A DNA stretch of 64,000 nucleotides. Source: Paramacrobiotus metropolitanus (taxonomy: Eukaryota; Tardigrada; Eutardigrada; Parachela; Macrobiotidae). The stretch spans positions 38,681 to 102,680 of the forward strand of contig NW_026570463.1 in NCBI RefSeq assembly GCF_019649055.1. Reading direction: 5' to 3'. Position 1 is the first letter of the stretch. Each line of letters opens with the position of its first letter. Under the pieces are notes generated by a model, which was given only the letters and a program-made list of their open reading frames with translations, did not search any database and was not told the DNA's origin. Of the stretch, positions 12,151-24,142 are shown piece by piece. The position numbers and the translations under genes are program-made.

Positions 12151-13404
12151 ATGAATTCCCACCGCCGTTTCACGGCAAATGAGCTGCTGTATCTTATACT
12201 GAGCGACAATGTTCAAGACGATCGCGACGAATTATTGCCACACAGTCTGGATTTCGGTGAAGATTCCAAGTTGCGTCAAAATCTGGATTTGATTAATAAT
12301 CCAGACTCCCAGGACTCAGCAGAATGTGAAGAACCTTCTCAAGCAATCAGATCGGACCACGACAAAGATGGGAACACTCAAGGTAAGCAGCAGCTAAATA
12401 TCGTTTTGCAGTACACTGTATAAGCTCTTTGTAGCGATTTTGTTACTATTCTTAAGAAAACTACTCGACTCAAATTATTACAGTATTACTGCGCATTATG
12501 TTAATTTATTTAAACATCGTTTCCTGCGCTTAGTTAACAGTTCCTGCGTTCACTTCGTAATTGCATTAATTTTTAGCGTCGTCGGAACCCACTGTTGACA
12601 TACCGTCTGACAGCGAGCCACATGCAGAATTATGGAAAGCCATTGCTACGTCAGCTCCGACAGCGCCCATGACACCCAGCACCTCTGTTGTGAAAAGAAG
12701 AGGACCCCTTCCAGAGAAAAATGGGAAGCAAATGAAAGATCTGCGGGAGTCCATAAATGCCTTTTCTTGCGGTTGTGATCCAGGGTGCGTGGCCAAGATT
12801 CTTGTCGACTACTTAGAAATGTTTATGCAGCAAGTTTCCCAGCTCACTCGCCGCAAAAGATGGCTGTTTTTGAAAGGGAAATTAATGGAGTCAACAAGCA
12901 TTTCTGCTGCAAAACGGTGTCTATAAAGCGGAACGGAAGAATTGTCCACTATGCAGTTCCGTGGACAGTACAGCTGGTATTCAGTTGTGTCGCGAAGGGT
13001 TTTTGTTCGTCTTTGGTCTCAAGCAGCAGCTACTTTATGTGATCAAAAACCATCTTTTTTCCGACGGGATCTCGGATAAAGAGCACGGTCTTGTCGGACA
13101 TAAAAGTTCGCACTCTTTGTCTGCTGAGGATACTGAAAGAGTGTCGGCGTTTATTTTGGCTCAATCCGAAGTTTATGGCTTACCAATGATTTTCGTTGAT
13201 AAGCGAACCAGCGCAGTTTGCCCAACCATTTATTTGCCAGCATCCGCAGAAAAGATAAAGGTTTGGCGCGATTATAAAGATAGATGCTTTGCAAGTTCCG
13301 TCCCTGTTCGCCATGTGCAATACACCACGTTCGTGGCTCAGTGTCTAAAGCTTCTTCCGCATGTAAAAGTAGTGAATCTGCGCTCGGACATTTGTTTCAC
13401 CTGA
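12151..13404 (+). pseudogene. Transposase-like gene, copy 1 (frameshifted)
   Basis: Exon 1 is 12151-12382 (MNSHRRFTANELLYLILSD, donor AAG|GTAAGC). Exon 2 begins at 12577 after TTTTTAG, in phase (EPHAELWKAI). Near 12840 and 12950 the coding frame must shift at least twice to reach the long block at 12961-13404. That block has LCREGFLFVFGL, then YGLPMIFVDKR, IYLPASAEK, PVRHVQYTTFV and finally SDICFT, where a TGA stop replaces the expected Cys. This series resembles the N-terminal half of a widespread eukaryotic transposase-like family that I know from animal genomes (patterns such as LP-S---K--VW--Y and MTDLCW-C). The C-terminal DDE-type half is missing. The upstream region 11830-11990 resembles that of copy 2. 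The exact superfamily is not assigned. Confidence 0.6.
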
Positions 13405-13994
13405 GTTGACATTGCTGGCTGATATTTTGCAAACCTTCCTATAGCAAATTAAAAAATAATCGTTGTTGTTTTTGGTATTATTTTTTGCGGTATAGTTACC
13501 GAAAAGCGCCATTGCACATTTGCCGACACTATTCTCATACCGCCACAAACGACGGGAAAACTGAAAAACATGTCCGCACCAGATTGCGTTTTTCAGGAGA
13601 TAGTACTGCCTGGACTGATCAAAAGGCATGCTCAAAAATTCACCTGAAAGACCTTAGAAACGTCACAGTTTCACGATCTCAGATGTTTTTTTTTAAATTC
13701 CGCGGGAAATTATCAATTTCATGAAGAGGGAGCAAAGCAACGAAAATTTCTACGACAGAAGCGGAAAGAAACTGGAATGATTTATTCAATGAGTCTTTAT
13801 CAGAAGCAAGTCAATTTCCTCGCAGTCTTTTTCATATATGCATAACATCCTGCTTAGAATCGTAACACAAAACCATCAGCGTGATACCGATAAATCATTG
13901 CAAACCGAAGTGCGAAATTAAGCTCAATGTATTTTGCTTCCTGCCCGAATGGTTATCTTGGTAAGAACTACAGAAAGCAGAATGAAAAACGTGC
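13405..13994. other. Stretch between transposase-like copy 1 and coiled-coil copy 2
   Basis: Open frames on both strands (13345-13635 -, 13485-13724 +) may be further decayed pieces of the transposase-like gene. I could not match them convincingly. Confidence 0.3.
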
Positions 13995-14719
13995 CTACAG
14001 ATTGGTTGTCAAAAATAATTTTAGGGCATCATCGAGCAACTTTTCAGCCATCTTCACCTTCTGTTCCGTCAATGCTCGCTGACGAAGCAAATTATCTAGC
14101 TTTTGCGTTACGCGCGTGTTTTCCTTTCGGAAAACCGCATTTTTACCTTCAAGTTTGTAGTAAGCTTCCTTGTAATGCCTTATTTGGTCGCTAGCGCCTT
14201 CTAGGTCGAATTGCAGTTCCCCTGCTTGCTCTTTAAATGCATTTTTTTCGGACTGCAGTTACTGTTTGCCTTCCAATAGCAAAGATATGGGTTTGCCTTC
14301 CAGTAGCAAAGATATGGTGTTCTTGCACTCCGCATTTTCGCGGGCCAAATTTTCCATCCGGACTTGCATTTGTTTCGCAGTTTCCACCAATTGGGCATGC
14401 TGTCAATCGAAATATATTAGTTAACACATATCAGGTACGAATGGAGTTTTCTTTTTGTTACCTCCATTATGAGGTTGGACAGTTCCCTGGTTTTTGCGTA
14501 GGCAGTTTGAGGACCCAGCGATCCGAACTCCACCAAGACATCATGGTGCTTTACCAAACCGCATCGCAAGTGCTGGATATGGTTGCTGCCCCCAGTGGTT
14601 TCCAATCGAGCTTCCTGTATTGATTCCTTTAGAAGAACCTTGATGGAAACTTGCTGCGTTAAAGGATCGAATTTCCGTACCTGGGGTGATCCCTTTAGAG
14701 GAATTTTGCGTTTTTCCAT
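13995..14719 (-). pseudogene. Coiled-coil protein, copy 2 (nonsense-interrupted)
   Basis: Exon 1 is 14719 to 14462 (MEKRKIPLKGSPQVRKFDP, ending MEG-type donor GAG|GTAACA). Exon 2 runs from 14399 (acceptor GACAG) to a stop at 13995. It is clearly paralogous to the 3532-4228 gene: KGSP-VRK-DP near the start, VEFGSLGP-T-YA-T-ELS-LI in the middle, and Q-KEAY-K-EG-N-V-R and LL-DAL-L in the coiled coil. A 27-bp in-frame tandem duplication (ISLLLEGK twice) lies at about 14265-14320. It is followed at once by an in-frame TAA (14259-14261), so the product would be truncated in the coiled coil. The gene lies between the two transposase-like copies. Confidence 0.65.
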
Positions 14720-15408
14720 TCTGGTTGCTTGAAATCTTAGAACTTCGATTTGAAAACGTTTCTTGCCGAAACCAAAATACTTAACTTTGGACAGAGAATC
14801 CGAGTTTTCATTTACAACCATCCAACGGTATTCAGCGGTCAAAATCAAAACTGGATTGCGACTAAAATGAATAACAGCGATTAATAAAATCCAAAACAGT
14901 CAAGCAAATGCTGTAGTTGACTCATTGAGATAATTCGTAAGTCGCTTTTCGTTATCTCGTCAGCTCTCATTTAAAAGTGTTTGATAAGTGTTCCTCTCCC
15001 ATTTGCAGCGCTCTTTGCAGAAACCCTAGGTTTACCTTCCGTTGCACGTCAGCTTTAGGGCTGCAGGTGGCGCTCAGGAGGCAAAATAAGTTACTAGTAC
15101 GGTTTCGTAGCTTAAAACGCCTTCCACAATCTCGTGTTTGGTGCACTCTGATATGTTGACCCGTTCGGTGCTATTCGTTTTTAAGACGGACTGGAAATGA
15201 CCACAATGTCCCAATAATATTATACGCAATATCACACAGCTTGGGGATAGGTGCTTATAATACTGCTGAATTCACTTTTGACTTTTATTTTGCGAGCAGT
15301 TTTCTTTTTTATGCATTGCTTAGTGCTTGAACTAAGTATTTAGGACAACTGTTATCATTTATTAATTTATCACTTGACCTTAAAACGAATTTCTTTCGTC
15401 GATTTACT

Positions 15409-16475
15409 GCAGATCAGCTTTTAGAATTAATTCATAATTATCCCGACGCGGAGGATCCTCCTGATATTCTAGCGAAAAGAACAAAAGTGGTGGAAGAGGA
15501 CGAGTTAGGAAGCAAGTAGTAGTCATATTATAATTGGTCAAATTTTCCGTTTGTTTGCATTTCTTGTCCACCTGTATTGTACCTGTTGATTGGCGAATAG
15601 CTATTATCTGTTGCGTAAATAAACTAAACTAAAAAAATAAATAACTTTTCGCTAAAAGCAGCGCAGTTCTAATAATTTTTAACGTTCTTAAGATGAAGCG
15701 GAGTACAATTGTCGCTCATCTGACTGACAACGAACCACATGCTCAGCCATGGAATTCTGTGATCACGCCTGAGGAGTTTTCAGTTCATGCAAAGTCTTCA
15801 AACAAACCGGGCTCTCCTCCTGGAAAGAAAGCTGACAAGGCCAAGATTTTTCGATAAAAAAATCAAGACTTTCCGTGACGCGATGAAGAACGCGTCGAGA
15901 AAATTCCTGTGGACTTTTTGGTAATGTATATGCAGCAGGAGCCGGAATTATAACGACAAGGAAGATATTTATGAAAGGAAAAATATTTGAAACAATAAAT
16001 ATTTCTCGTGCGTTAAACGCGCAGCTGATGGCGATTCGAGAGTTGGAAAAAGAGCACGGCTTAACTCGAAGTTCGGTTTTACGGCGGGTATCGAAAGGTG
16101 TCTTCAAGGGTCACGTTTGTTTTTGGGATCCACGAGAACTTCCAGTATGGTATTTTCTGAATAAAAATAAATTTCTGAATAATGTAAATTCTCACAGAGC
16201 TCGGCCTCAGGGAGAAGAAACGGCACAGTGCTTTATCCGAATGCGGCTTTGAAAGGGTAGAAGCTTTCGTAATGAGCATAGCAGAAGTGTACGGCTTGCC
16301 AATGCCGCTTGTGAAAAACCGGATCAGAAAACGATGCTCGTAGCGAAAAATCCAAGTTAGTGTGATTACAGGGACTCCTAATCCAGTGCGTCAAGTGCAG
16401 TGCTGTATTTTTGTAGAATTATGGTTGAAACATTTACCGAAACAAGACGATTATAAGCCCATGGTCAGATAATTT
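15409..16475 (+). pseudogene. Transposase-like gene, copy 2 (heavily decayed)
   Basis: Islands match copy 1 in order: DQLLELIHNYPDAE at about 15411, NEPHAQPWNSVI at about 15730, DFLVMYMQQEPEL at about 15910, then VEAFVMSIAEVYGLPMP at about 16260, PNPVRQVQCCIFVELWLKHL at about 16385, and ICFTCD at about 16468. Stops and frame changes separate them. The final ICFTC retains the Cys that copy 1 lost. The upstream segment 15050-15190 (GCAGGTGGCGCTCAGG) matches the upstream segment of copy 1, so the whole unit including its promoter region was duplicated. Confidence 0.6.
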
Positions 16476-17320
16476 GTTTTACTTGCGACCTGCTGATTGA
16501 TGTTATCAGATAATTTAAATCAGAATTAATAACAAATAAATTTTCCCGGTTGTTTTAATTAAATTTTCCCAGAGTTATTCTTTACAAATCCTCTTTTTTT
16601 TGTTAACTCTTTTCAAATTGTTTTTGTCACACTACCCGTTGTGAAGCCAGTAAGGAAACAAAACTTAAGGAATATCATGAGCACGTTATACTATACACCG
16701 AGAAAAGAAAATTTTATTGGGAGTGCATTCGCACTGCTCGGGTGTGGTGCAAAAATTACGGAATAATTGTTTTTGACCAAAAAAGCAGCTTGTTTCCTAT
16801 CACTGGCGTGTATACTATTGCTGTTCGCTCTTTTGAATTCGCCTAACTTATAATGTTTACGAAATAACATGAGCTGACAGGGCCTATACACTTCGAAATC
16901 CCTTTATGACTGCTCATTTTTGGCCTTGTCAACGAAGCCCTGCCCGGGTGTTCATTTTCCATTTTTACCAACGCGGAAACATTGGGTCAAAAAGTGGAGG
17001 GTCCTTATACGGTCCTTTCACAATGGGTCAAAAAAACAACGCGGAAACATTGGGTCAAAAAATGGAGGGTCCTTATACAATCTTTAAAAAACGGAGGGTC
17101 CTTATACGGTCCTAACACAGTGATTTCCTTTATATATCGAGACTTTAAGTGAACGCCAACGAGAAGCAGCATTAAAAGTATGACTAGGACAATTGTTTCG
17201 TTTGAATAAAAATAGATACATCATAATATCTAATTTGGCGTTGCTTAAAGACAGTGAGAGGTTCGTCACAGTGGAAGCTCAGTGCGTGCTGGTTTGCCAT
17301 ACCAAGTTCAGTCTGGATCG
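16476..17320. other. Intergenic with small tandem repeat
   Basis: Two copies of an ~43-bp unit (AACGCGGAAACATTGGGTC...GGAGGGTCCTTATAC) lie at about 16969-17013 and 17038-17080, followed by a third partial GGAGGGTCCTTATACGGTCC. Nothing else was recognised. Confidence 0.6.
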
Positions 17321-17734
17321 TGTTACGTACCATGCGGAAGTTGTGTAACGATGAGCGCATAATGACATAATTCTGATATCAGATAGTTATGTAAACTGTT
17401 AACGTGGAATATGTCATCTTTATGATTGATGTGTGTGCATCTTTTATGCTAAGTGCTGCTTAATGGTTTCTTAATGAGCTCTTAACGGGATGAGTGTACT
17501 GACGGATGTCATAGTTAGATCAGCGTCCTAATGTCGTGTTAGTATTTAAGTCTTTTTGCCTGCAGTGCACAAGTTAGTGTGTTGGATTTTCAAGTCTAGA
17601 TCACTCTCTTAGTTCCGCTGTGTACAGACTCCCGGAAGTGCCTATTAAAATGTAGTTAACCTTTTCATGTTGCTTATGCTTACATTGCGCTACCTCCGGT
17701 ATTCAACCAACCCAACGCATTTATAAGCGTAACA
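17321..17734 (+). repeat. 5' LTR of retrotransposon A
   Basis: This is a 414-bp direct repeat with the copy at 20173-20586. It starts TGTTACGTACC and ends AAGCGTAACA, so the ends form the usual TG...CA inverted termini. By eye only one base differs between the two copies (GTAACGATG against GTAACGGTG). This indicates a recent insertion. Orientation is set by the primer-binding site and polypurine tract. Confidence 0.95.
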
Positions 17735-20172
17735 TTTGGCGACCACGATGGGAATACCGTGTCAACCAGGTACGCGTAGTGACCTTAAGCGTAAGTAACA
17801 CTTTTGCAGAACATCTTTTCTTAATGACCTTTTCAGTTTTAGTAAATTTTTCGGTGTTTAGTAAGAGGTGTCGGTGCTAATCGCTCGTAATTATCTGCTC
17901 CTATGTTATAAGATAATTTATTTAATTTTGAAATAATGTTGCGTAGAGGGCACCTTGATTATGTATCGGATGTCAGGAAGGTTGGCAAGTATCCATTTGA
18001 TATGAGCCGAAAAAAATTTTAAAATATTTCTGCGGTGGTTACGTTGTCTTATTACATACAGCGAGGATAGCAAATCGAACGACCAGTGGACCACTTCTGA
18101 TCATATTTAGCGCCTTCCGTTTAAGTCAATCTGAACAGCGAGCGAACCGCATAAGACATATTTGCAAGATATTTGTTTTTGCATTTGTTTTTGTTGTTAT
18201 TTCACTATTGAAACTTCCGATATATTGTTTATTTTAATAACAGTGTAAAGAATACATATAGTGAAATTGTAAATGTCTTCGTTTCTTTTTATTTGTTTAC
18301 GGCATTTCAGGTTGTTTGTGTTAATACTTAATTTTTGTTTCACACTTACGTTATCTTATACTGGCGAACGATATACGACATACTTGGATTCGAAATTCTG
18401 CTGGCGGCATACGTTTCCGTTTTTTATAGTGCGACAGTGGCTTAGCATGCGCGAAAGAAATGCGTCTTCGTCCTATTTTTGGACACCAGTTCGATAACAT
18501 TAATTTTGTGGTTGACGGTTGCATGGGACATGTGGCTATACATTTTATTGCAGGGACAGGGAGTAATACGTACTCCAAAGAACAGCCGAAAGCGCGCTCG
18601 AAGTGCGGTGCATGGCTTGCGTTTTATTAAATAATGTCCTAATGTGGACGTGGACGAGGTGTAATTATGGACACCACTCGTATATTTAATTTGGGCATGG
18701 GTTGTGTTGCACGTTTTAATTATTGATATACAGTAGTTACTGATGCATTCGCTCAAAAATGAGCGCGTCGAGTCTGCACGCGTTTGCAGAAGGGTCCTGC
18801 CCAACACATTAAGTAAAAAGCATTGCAGAAAGGGCAATGTCGATGTTGCAGCGTAATGCAGTGAGTGCAGCAAGCCACGGGGAATTAAGTTTTGTTGTCC
18901 CGTAGAAAAGTCAATAATATTTGGATTAATGCAGCGAAGGAAGTATTTGTAAACAACCCCGAGTCCCCGAACCCCGGAAGAAAGTGATTTAAGGCCCGCT
19001 AAGCCTGGATAAGAAGTTCGTCATGACCTTTTACGTTGTTTGTTGTTGTCTATCCTTTAGTGTGTCTACTGCTGAAAAAGTCATAGCGATTACGGACTTT
19101 GGTAAACCCGGAAAAAGAAAACAAACATTTTGAAGTGCTCCTGAGTGAAAACTCTGGACGAAAACAGCATTTGATCTATCCCTATGGAATCAGGCCTACG
19201 GCCCAATCTAGGAGAAACGTTTTTCAGATCGGATTATAGCAACAGTTGCAGTTTACGAGTCGTCTCTTGCCCCTCGAATCCTTGGAGAACAATACTCTGG
19301 TGATCGACGCCAGCATGTACAGTAAATGTGTGTGGTCTACGGCAGTGTGTGGTCTACGGCATCCGCGAGGAATGTTCTCACCCATGCTCGTGTACTGGTG
19401 CTTACTAATTTTCATAGAAAAGTAACTACTCAGTGCGACTTAGCGAAACAAAAGTACTCCAGGATGATACAACGGTCTGCCTCATCTGGATCACAGAATT
19501 ATTCACAGAACTTTACTGTGATGGGGAAGGAAAAGCTAGCGAGAGCAGTAGTGATGCGCCGGTTCTTTTTGAAGTGGGGAGATTTTGGAACGGTTGAAGC
19601 ATCGTTCCCAAGCAAGCGCTCGCACTGCCAGACCTCGTTAGTGAGCAGAAAGATGAGATTAAGCTGGAGCGCACCGGCGCTGGATTTACAGTGCGACCAT
19701 AAACGATGAAAGTTCCGAAGAGAAAAACAAATGGCCGATGATGTACTGTTGCCGATCATTACACGACTGAACGCACAGACGACGCCGACGCATCTGAAAA
19801 GTATTTCAATGTGCAACTACAGCCAGCCAAAAGTCCAGTTATCAAGAATGTCAAAAGTGCTTTGGAAAAGGAAAACGACAAAAAATTGAACGAAGAGAAG
19901 TTGAACGAGCAATTGCGGCAGGTACCGTAAGCCAATACCGGAAGCCGTCGTGAATTAACGTCCGGCAACCAAAACGGCTTTAAGGAAGGAAGAGTCCGCA
20001 GATGACAACCAGTAAATACGATGCCATATATTCAACCTTCAACATACCACTGCGAGCGGCCAGGCAACATATCATTAATCATGTCAACCCGGGAGGATTT
20101 GCGTGCAGCTATACAGTACATCAGCAAGGACCAAAGAAATGCTGCGCATTTCTTATTCTAAGCGGGAGGAAA
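17735..20172 (+). mobile_element. Internal region of LTR retrotransposon A, no intact gag-pol
   Basis: Just inside the 5' LTR is TGGCGACCACGATGGG (17737-17752), a tRNA-type primer-binding site beginning TGG. Just before the 3' LTR is a purine run AGCGGGAGGAAA (20161-20172), a polypurine tract. The ~2.4 kb between is too short for gag-pol. Its frames are short; the best is a fragment around 19690-20170 with KSALEKENDKKLNEEKLN. No protease, reverse transcriptase, RNase H or integrase motif was seen. This points to a non-autonomous element mobilised by a relative. Confidence 0.85.
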
Positions 20173-20586
20173 TGTTACGTACCATGCGGAAGTTGTGTAA
20201 CGGTGAGCGCATAATGACATAATTCTGATATCAGATAGTTATGTAAACTGTTAACGTGGAATATGTCATCTTTATGATTGATGTGTGTGCATCTTTTATG
20301 CTAAGTGCTGCTTAATGGTTTCTTAATGAGCTCTTAACGGGATGAGTGTACTGACGGATGTCATAGTTAGATCAGCGTCCTAATGTCGTGTTAGTATTTA
20401 AGTCTTTTTGCCTGCAGTGCACAAGTTAGTGTGTTGGATTTTCAAGTCTAGATCACTCTCTTAGTTCCGCTGTGTACAGACTCCCGGAAGTGCCTATTAA
20501 AATGTAGTTAACCTTTTCATGTTGCTTATGCTTACATTGCGCTACCTCCGGTATTCAACCAACCCAACGCATTTATAAGCGTAACA
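20173..20586 (+). repeat. 3' LTR of retrotransposon A
   Basis: 414 bp, near-identical to 17321-17734. Flanking bases outside the two LTRs (ATCG on the left, TTAA on the right) do not match, so no target-site duplication is visible. The element may have recombined, or may have inserted against the neighbouring LTR. Confidence 0.95.
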
Positions 20587-20590
20587 TTAA

Positions 20591-20993
20591 TGTAATGCCA
20601 GTATGAGGACCATGATGTCATGGACCAACGAGATGGACCATTACATAACCTGGACATAATACTTGTGTAACCGTAATGACCTGTCAAAACTATGTATTTT
20701 TACTAATATGAAGTCATTCGAAGTCATAATATGCTGATTGAATACCGGCAGATGCTACAGCATCTGTTGTAATGTTCTCTGTGCTGTATACACTAATGAA
20801 CCTTTAATGTTTCCTTTACATTAAGCTGTCATAACTAATCTGAGAATCACAACTGGATACGCTAGCATTTCTCTTATAAACCAGTGTGCCGGCTGGGTAA
20901 AAACTCACTCTCATTCGACTCACTTTACTAACACACTTTTGAGGATTAAAGCACATTTTATCAGTATTGCACTGCTTATACCGGGATTACATT
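20591..20993 (+). repeat. Second, unrelated LTR-like segment
   Basis: It starts TGTAATGCCAG and ends ACCGGGATTACA, giving TG...CA inverted ends (TGTAATGCC against GGGATTACA), about 403 bp. A TATA-like CTTATAAACCAG lies in the middle third, followed by the kind of 3' part seen in LTR A. It begins four bases after LTR A. No second copy is in the window, so it is either a solo LTR or the 5' end of a truncated element. Confidence 0.6.
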
Positions 20994-21679
20994 ACCCGTG
21001 ACCGTTCGACCTCGGTCATAACAATCGGTTATTTAATCCGTTAAAGAAGAAGCTCGGAAGGAGCGATAACAGCGTTCCCAGGCAATTTATTGAGCTAGCA
21101 AATACGATGCATCATTCTAGCGGGATTACTCATGGCGAATGGGGCTTCATCCTGATGGACGGGAAGCTGTACTTCGGTGACCGCTACTGCACCATCTCTG
21201 GAATTCGGTAATCTCAACATTCAGTATTTTCGAAACCAACAACAGCGGAAAAAAGAATTATCAAGATGAAAAAAGGCAGAAATTCATTCGCGCAAGACGA
21301 TTTCTTCGACATCGTTCATCCAGTGGGATCAACAAGCGATAGAAAGAACTATCTGAAGGATAAAATTCCGGACCACGTTCGCTTGAAGTTCAACAGAGTT
21401 TTAAAAAACATTCTTCCTAGCCGTGTTGTACTTCCCTCAAATCCTTTGTACTTTTTTAGGGATTTTTATGAGATTTTTTTGGTTGTATTTGAATTTAAGG
21501 GGCTGGTCCTCGTTGGCCTTTTCTATAATGTGAAAGTTAAAATTTCACGGTTATCTATACGCCAATTTCTGCGCAGTAATGACGACAGTTTTACGTTATT
21601 TATCATCAGAAATTTCAGGCCCCTCTGGGGCGCGGTGCGTCATTTAAGAAGGGGCAGTCTCGTAAACTTATATATTTAG
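20994..21679 (+). other. Possible internal sequence of the second LTR element
   Basis: Downstream of the LTR a frame reads SVPRQFIELANTMHHSSG and later YFGDRYCTISGIR, then a stop. A separate 137-residue frame starts at 21266 (MKKGRNSFAQDDFFDIVHPV). No known domain was recognised. The position suggests truncated retroelement coding sequence, but this is inference. Confidence 0.3.
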
Positions 21680-22639
21680 CGCTAATTTACTAATTGTGCC
21701 ATATTAAATTTGTTTTATATTAAAAATATTATCATCGTAAGTTTTTCCAAAATATTGCAAAGATTGCCAAAATTTTTAGCAATCTTTGAACACTTTATTC
21801 TCGAAATCGTAGTTTTGGGGGACAGATTCGGTAAGCAATAACTTAAGTATTTTTGGTCAGATTTTGACAATTTTTGAATCAGTTTGTAGAAGAAAGCCGG
21901 TTTTATAAGACAGTGTAAAAAGCCTGGATTCGCTATGTGACTTCAAATCTCGGAAACTTAAGTAGCTGTTCATATTTTCTAGCTTTGATTGAAACCTGTT
22001 TGTCTTGTAATTGGTGAATGTTGCTCTATTGAGAGCATGGGGATGGTCTAAGCAGGTTAGAAGGTTTATTATGCTGATGCACCCTATAGATCAATAATTT
22101 TGATCAAAGGGAATGTTAGTTGACAGCAGTAACTCGCTCTATACAAAAAATGCTTGAACTGGTCATGGACGCATAAGTTATTGGTTTTTGGACTATTTTA
22201 ACTTTGATTCAAAAAACGTTCTCCATTCAAACTATGGTCCTGCATTGGACAAAGAAACCCCAGTTCAGTTCAATTCGTAGTTATGGATTGAATCGGATCG
22301 GAATTTCACTGACTGAAACGGATCGGGACTGAGTATGGAAAAAACCCCCAATTCAGCATGAATTTGAATAATAACTTCTTGCAAACTCCCCTTCAAAAAG
22401 TTTATATACGTTTAAATTAAACCTTATTAAAAGCAATCAAGCGGTCCAAGTAATCAAGTGATGCCATTTCAGCGGTAGTGCCGCGCTTTTATAAGACACA
22501 GGTGTCCCCATGCGAAATCTGGGACACTATGTGCGATGTTTATTTAGGCCGAGTCTGAAGAGTTTCCCCTGCGCAGTGTCCCTTCGTGCGTGAACTGGAA
22601 AGCGAATGTCCAGCGCCACATTCAAGACGCAAGTCTGGC
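21680..22639. other. Stretch without recognised gene
   Basis: AT-rich, with short homopurine and homopyrimidine runs. No coding frame with a domain, no array and no RNA gene was seen. Confidence 0.4.
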
Positions 22640-23162
22640 CGCGCCGTAGTTAAACAGAAAATCGATTTTTTTGAAAAAAAGCTCTACTTTTAATCTAGAG
22701 TGTACCAAAAATCCGATTTCACTCGATTTCGCAGTATATTTTTAAATTGACCACGATTGTTTTGACACGGAATGGCTTAGTTGGCTTAAATTTTAAATTA
22801 GCTATTGAATTTCAAAAACTTTGAAATTCATTTTAAAATTTTAAAACAACATTTTTGCGGTGGTTGCGCGTCAAAACGATTCTTATACCGATGGTCATTT
22901 TCTGGTGAAGTTTGAAAGATATTGAATGATAACCAGACTTTTGGTACACCGAGGCCACTTCAAGATTTTTGCCCTTTCCATTTTTAAATAACTTTGCAAT
23001 AAAACGTTGTGCGCACATACGGTTTTCGATATCGCTTTAACTAGTCTCTCATCTGCGGATAACAACAAAAAAATTTAAAAATAATAATTGTTTGTACGCA
23101 GATAATTGAGTTAGTACAGGCAGACATTGATATGAGGCTATGTACCGGGCCAAATCCCTTAA
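22640..23162. mobile_element. Partial TTAA MITE (same family as 52.3 and 53.6 kb)
   Basis: The right end is TGTACCGGGCCAAATCCC followed by TTAA (23159-23162), the shared terminus of this family. Internal family motifs include GGTTGCGCGTCAAAACGAT and AACCAGACTTTTGGTACAC. The AT-rich imperfectly palindromic middle is near 22800-22850. The left TTAA end is not recognisable. Confidence 0.6.
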
Positions 23163-24142
23163 CGCATTGCTTTGCATAAGCGCGCAGGCTTTACGGCAAC
23201 TTTGACAGTTATCGTCGTGGCTGAAACGGTCTTGCGGACTTGCGCTAAACGTCACGAATTTGGGGAGGAGCAACAGATAACAGCAGTAAAACTTAAGAGC
23301 GAGTGAAAACTTTATCTCCTTAATCTCAGTATGCGATTATATTACTAGTACGTTGTCTACGAGCATGAACATACAATACCTCTAGTCAAAATTTCGCGCT
23401 TGACCACACCCACTGGGCCATTGCCGATGAAAGTTTTTTTTAAGTATACCCTAGGGCCTAGGCCTACTCTCCCTTCAGACAAAAAAACTGCATTTTTCTG
23501 ATAGGCGAACATCTGACCGGGCCCTGGTCCGGTACTGTAAGCCAAAAAAGCCGGTTTTACAATGGCTAGCCGTATACGGCACTGCACGGTCAGTCCCGCC
23601 CTTTTTGTCCTATTAAAGCGTACCGTACTCGTACCGTACGGTCCGTACCCGTAGGACGGTAGGACACGTAGGCAGAAACCGTACGTATCGGGCCGTAGCC
23701 ATACTACACTCAGTACACTGTTTTCGGTCTCAGGCTCAGAATGGGCTGGTGTCACGAGCCGAAGTTGTCAGTCGTGCGCTTTGTATTTATTGGAGCTGAA
23801 GAGCCTCGCCACCGTACACCACACGGGGGATTTTCCATGAACTTGCCCGGGCATCACTACACCGTCCACCCCAGCCGCCCACCACGGCAGTCATTGCACA
23901 ATATTTTGCGAATCTGCCTGGTTTCCTTATCGCAGTACCGACCAGACAGACAGCTGCAGTCTTGCCCAACGGTTAATCATCCATCTGCATGTTGATTCAT
24001 GAATCATCCATCCATCTTGATCAGCAAACATTTCACCATCATCTGACATTTTTAGTTCCTCTCTTGACATAGACCATTTTTTAACGTTGTTGGGGATGTT
24101 GTTATTAATTTAATTGTGCAAAATCTGCAGCACAACGCCACC
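23163..24142. other. Upstream region of the SLC16 gene
   Basis: A run of overlapping CGTAC/GTACG words lies at 23620-23690. No separate gene was recognised. The 3' end holds the SLC16 5' leader, with a strong GCCACCATGG start context at 24137-24146. Confidence 0.45.
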
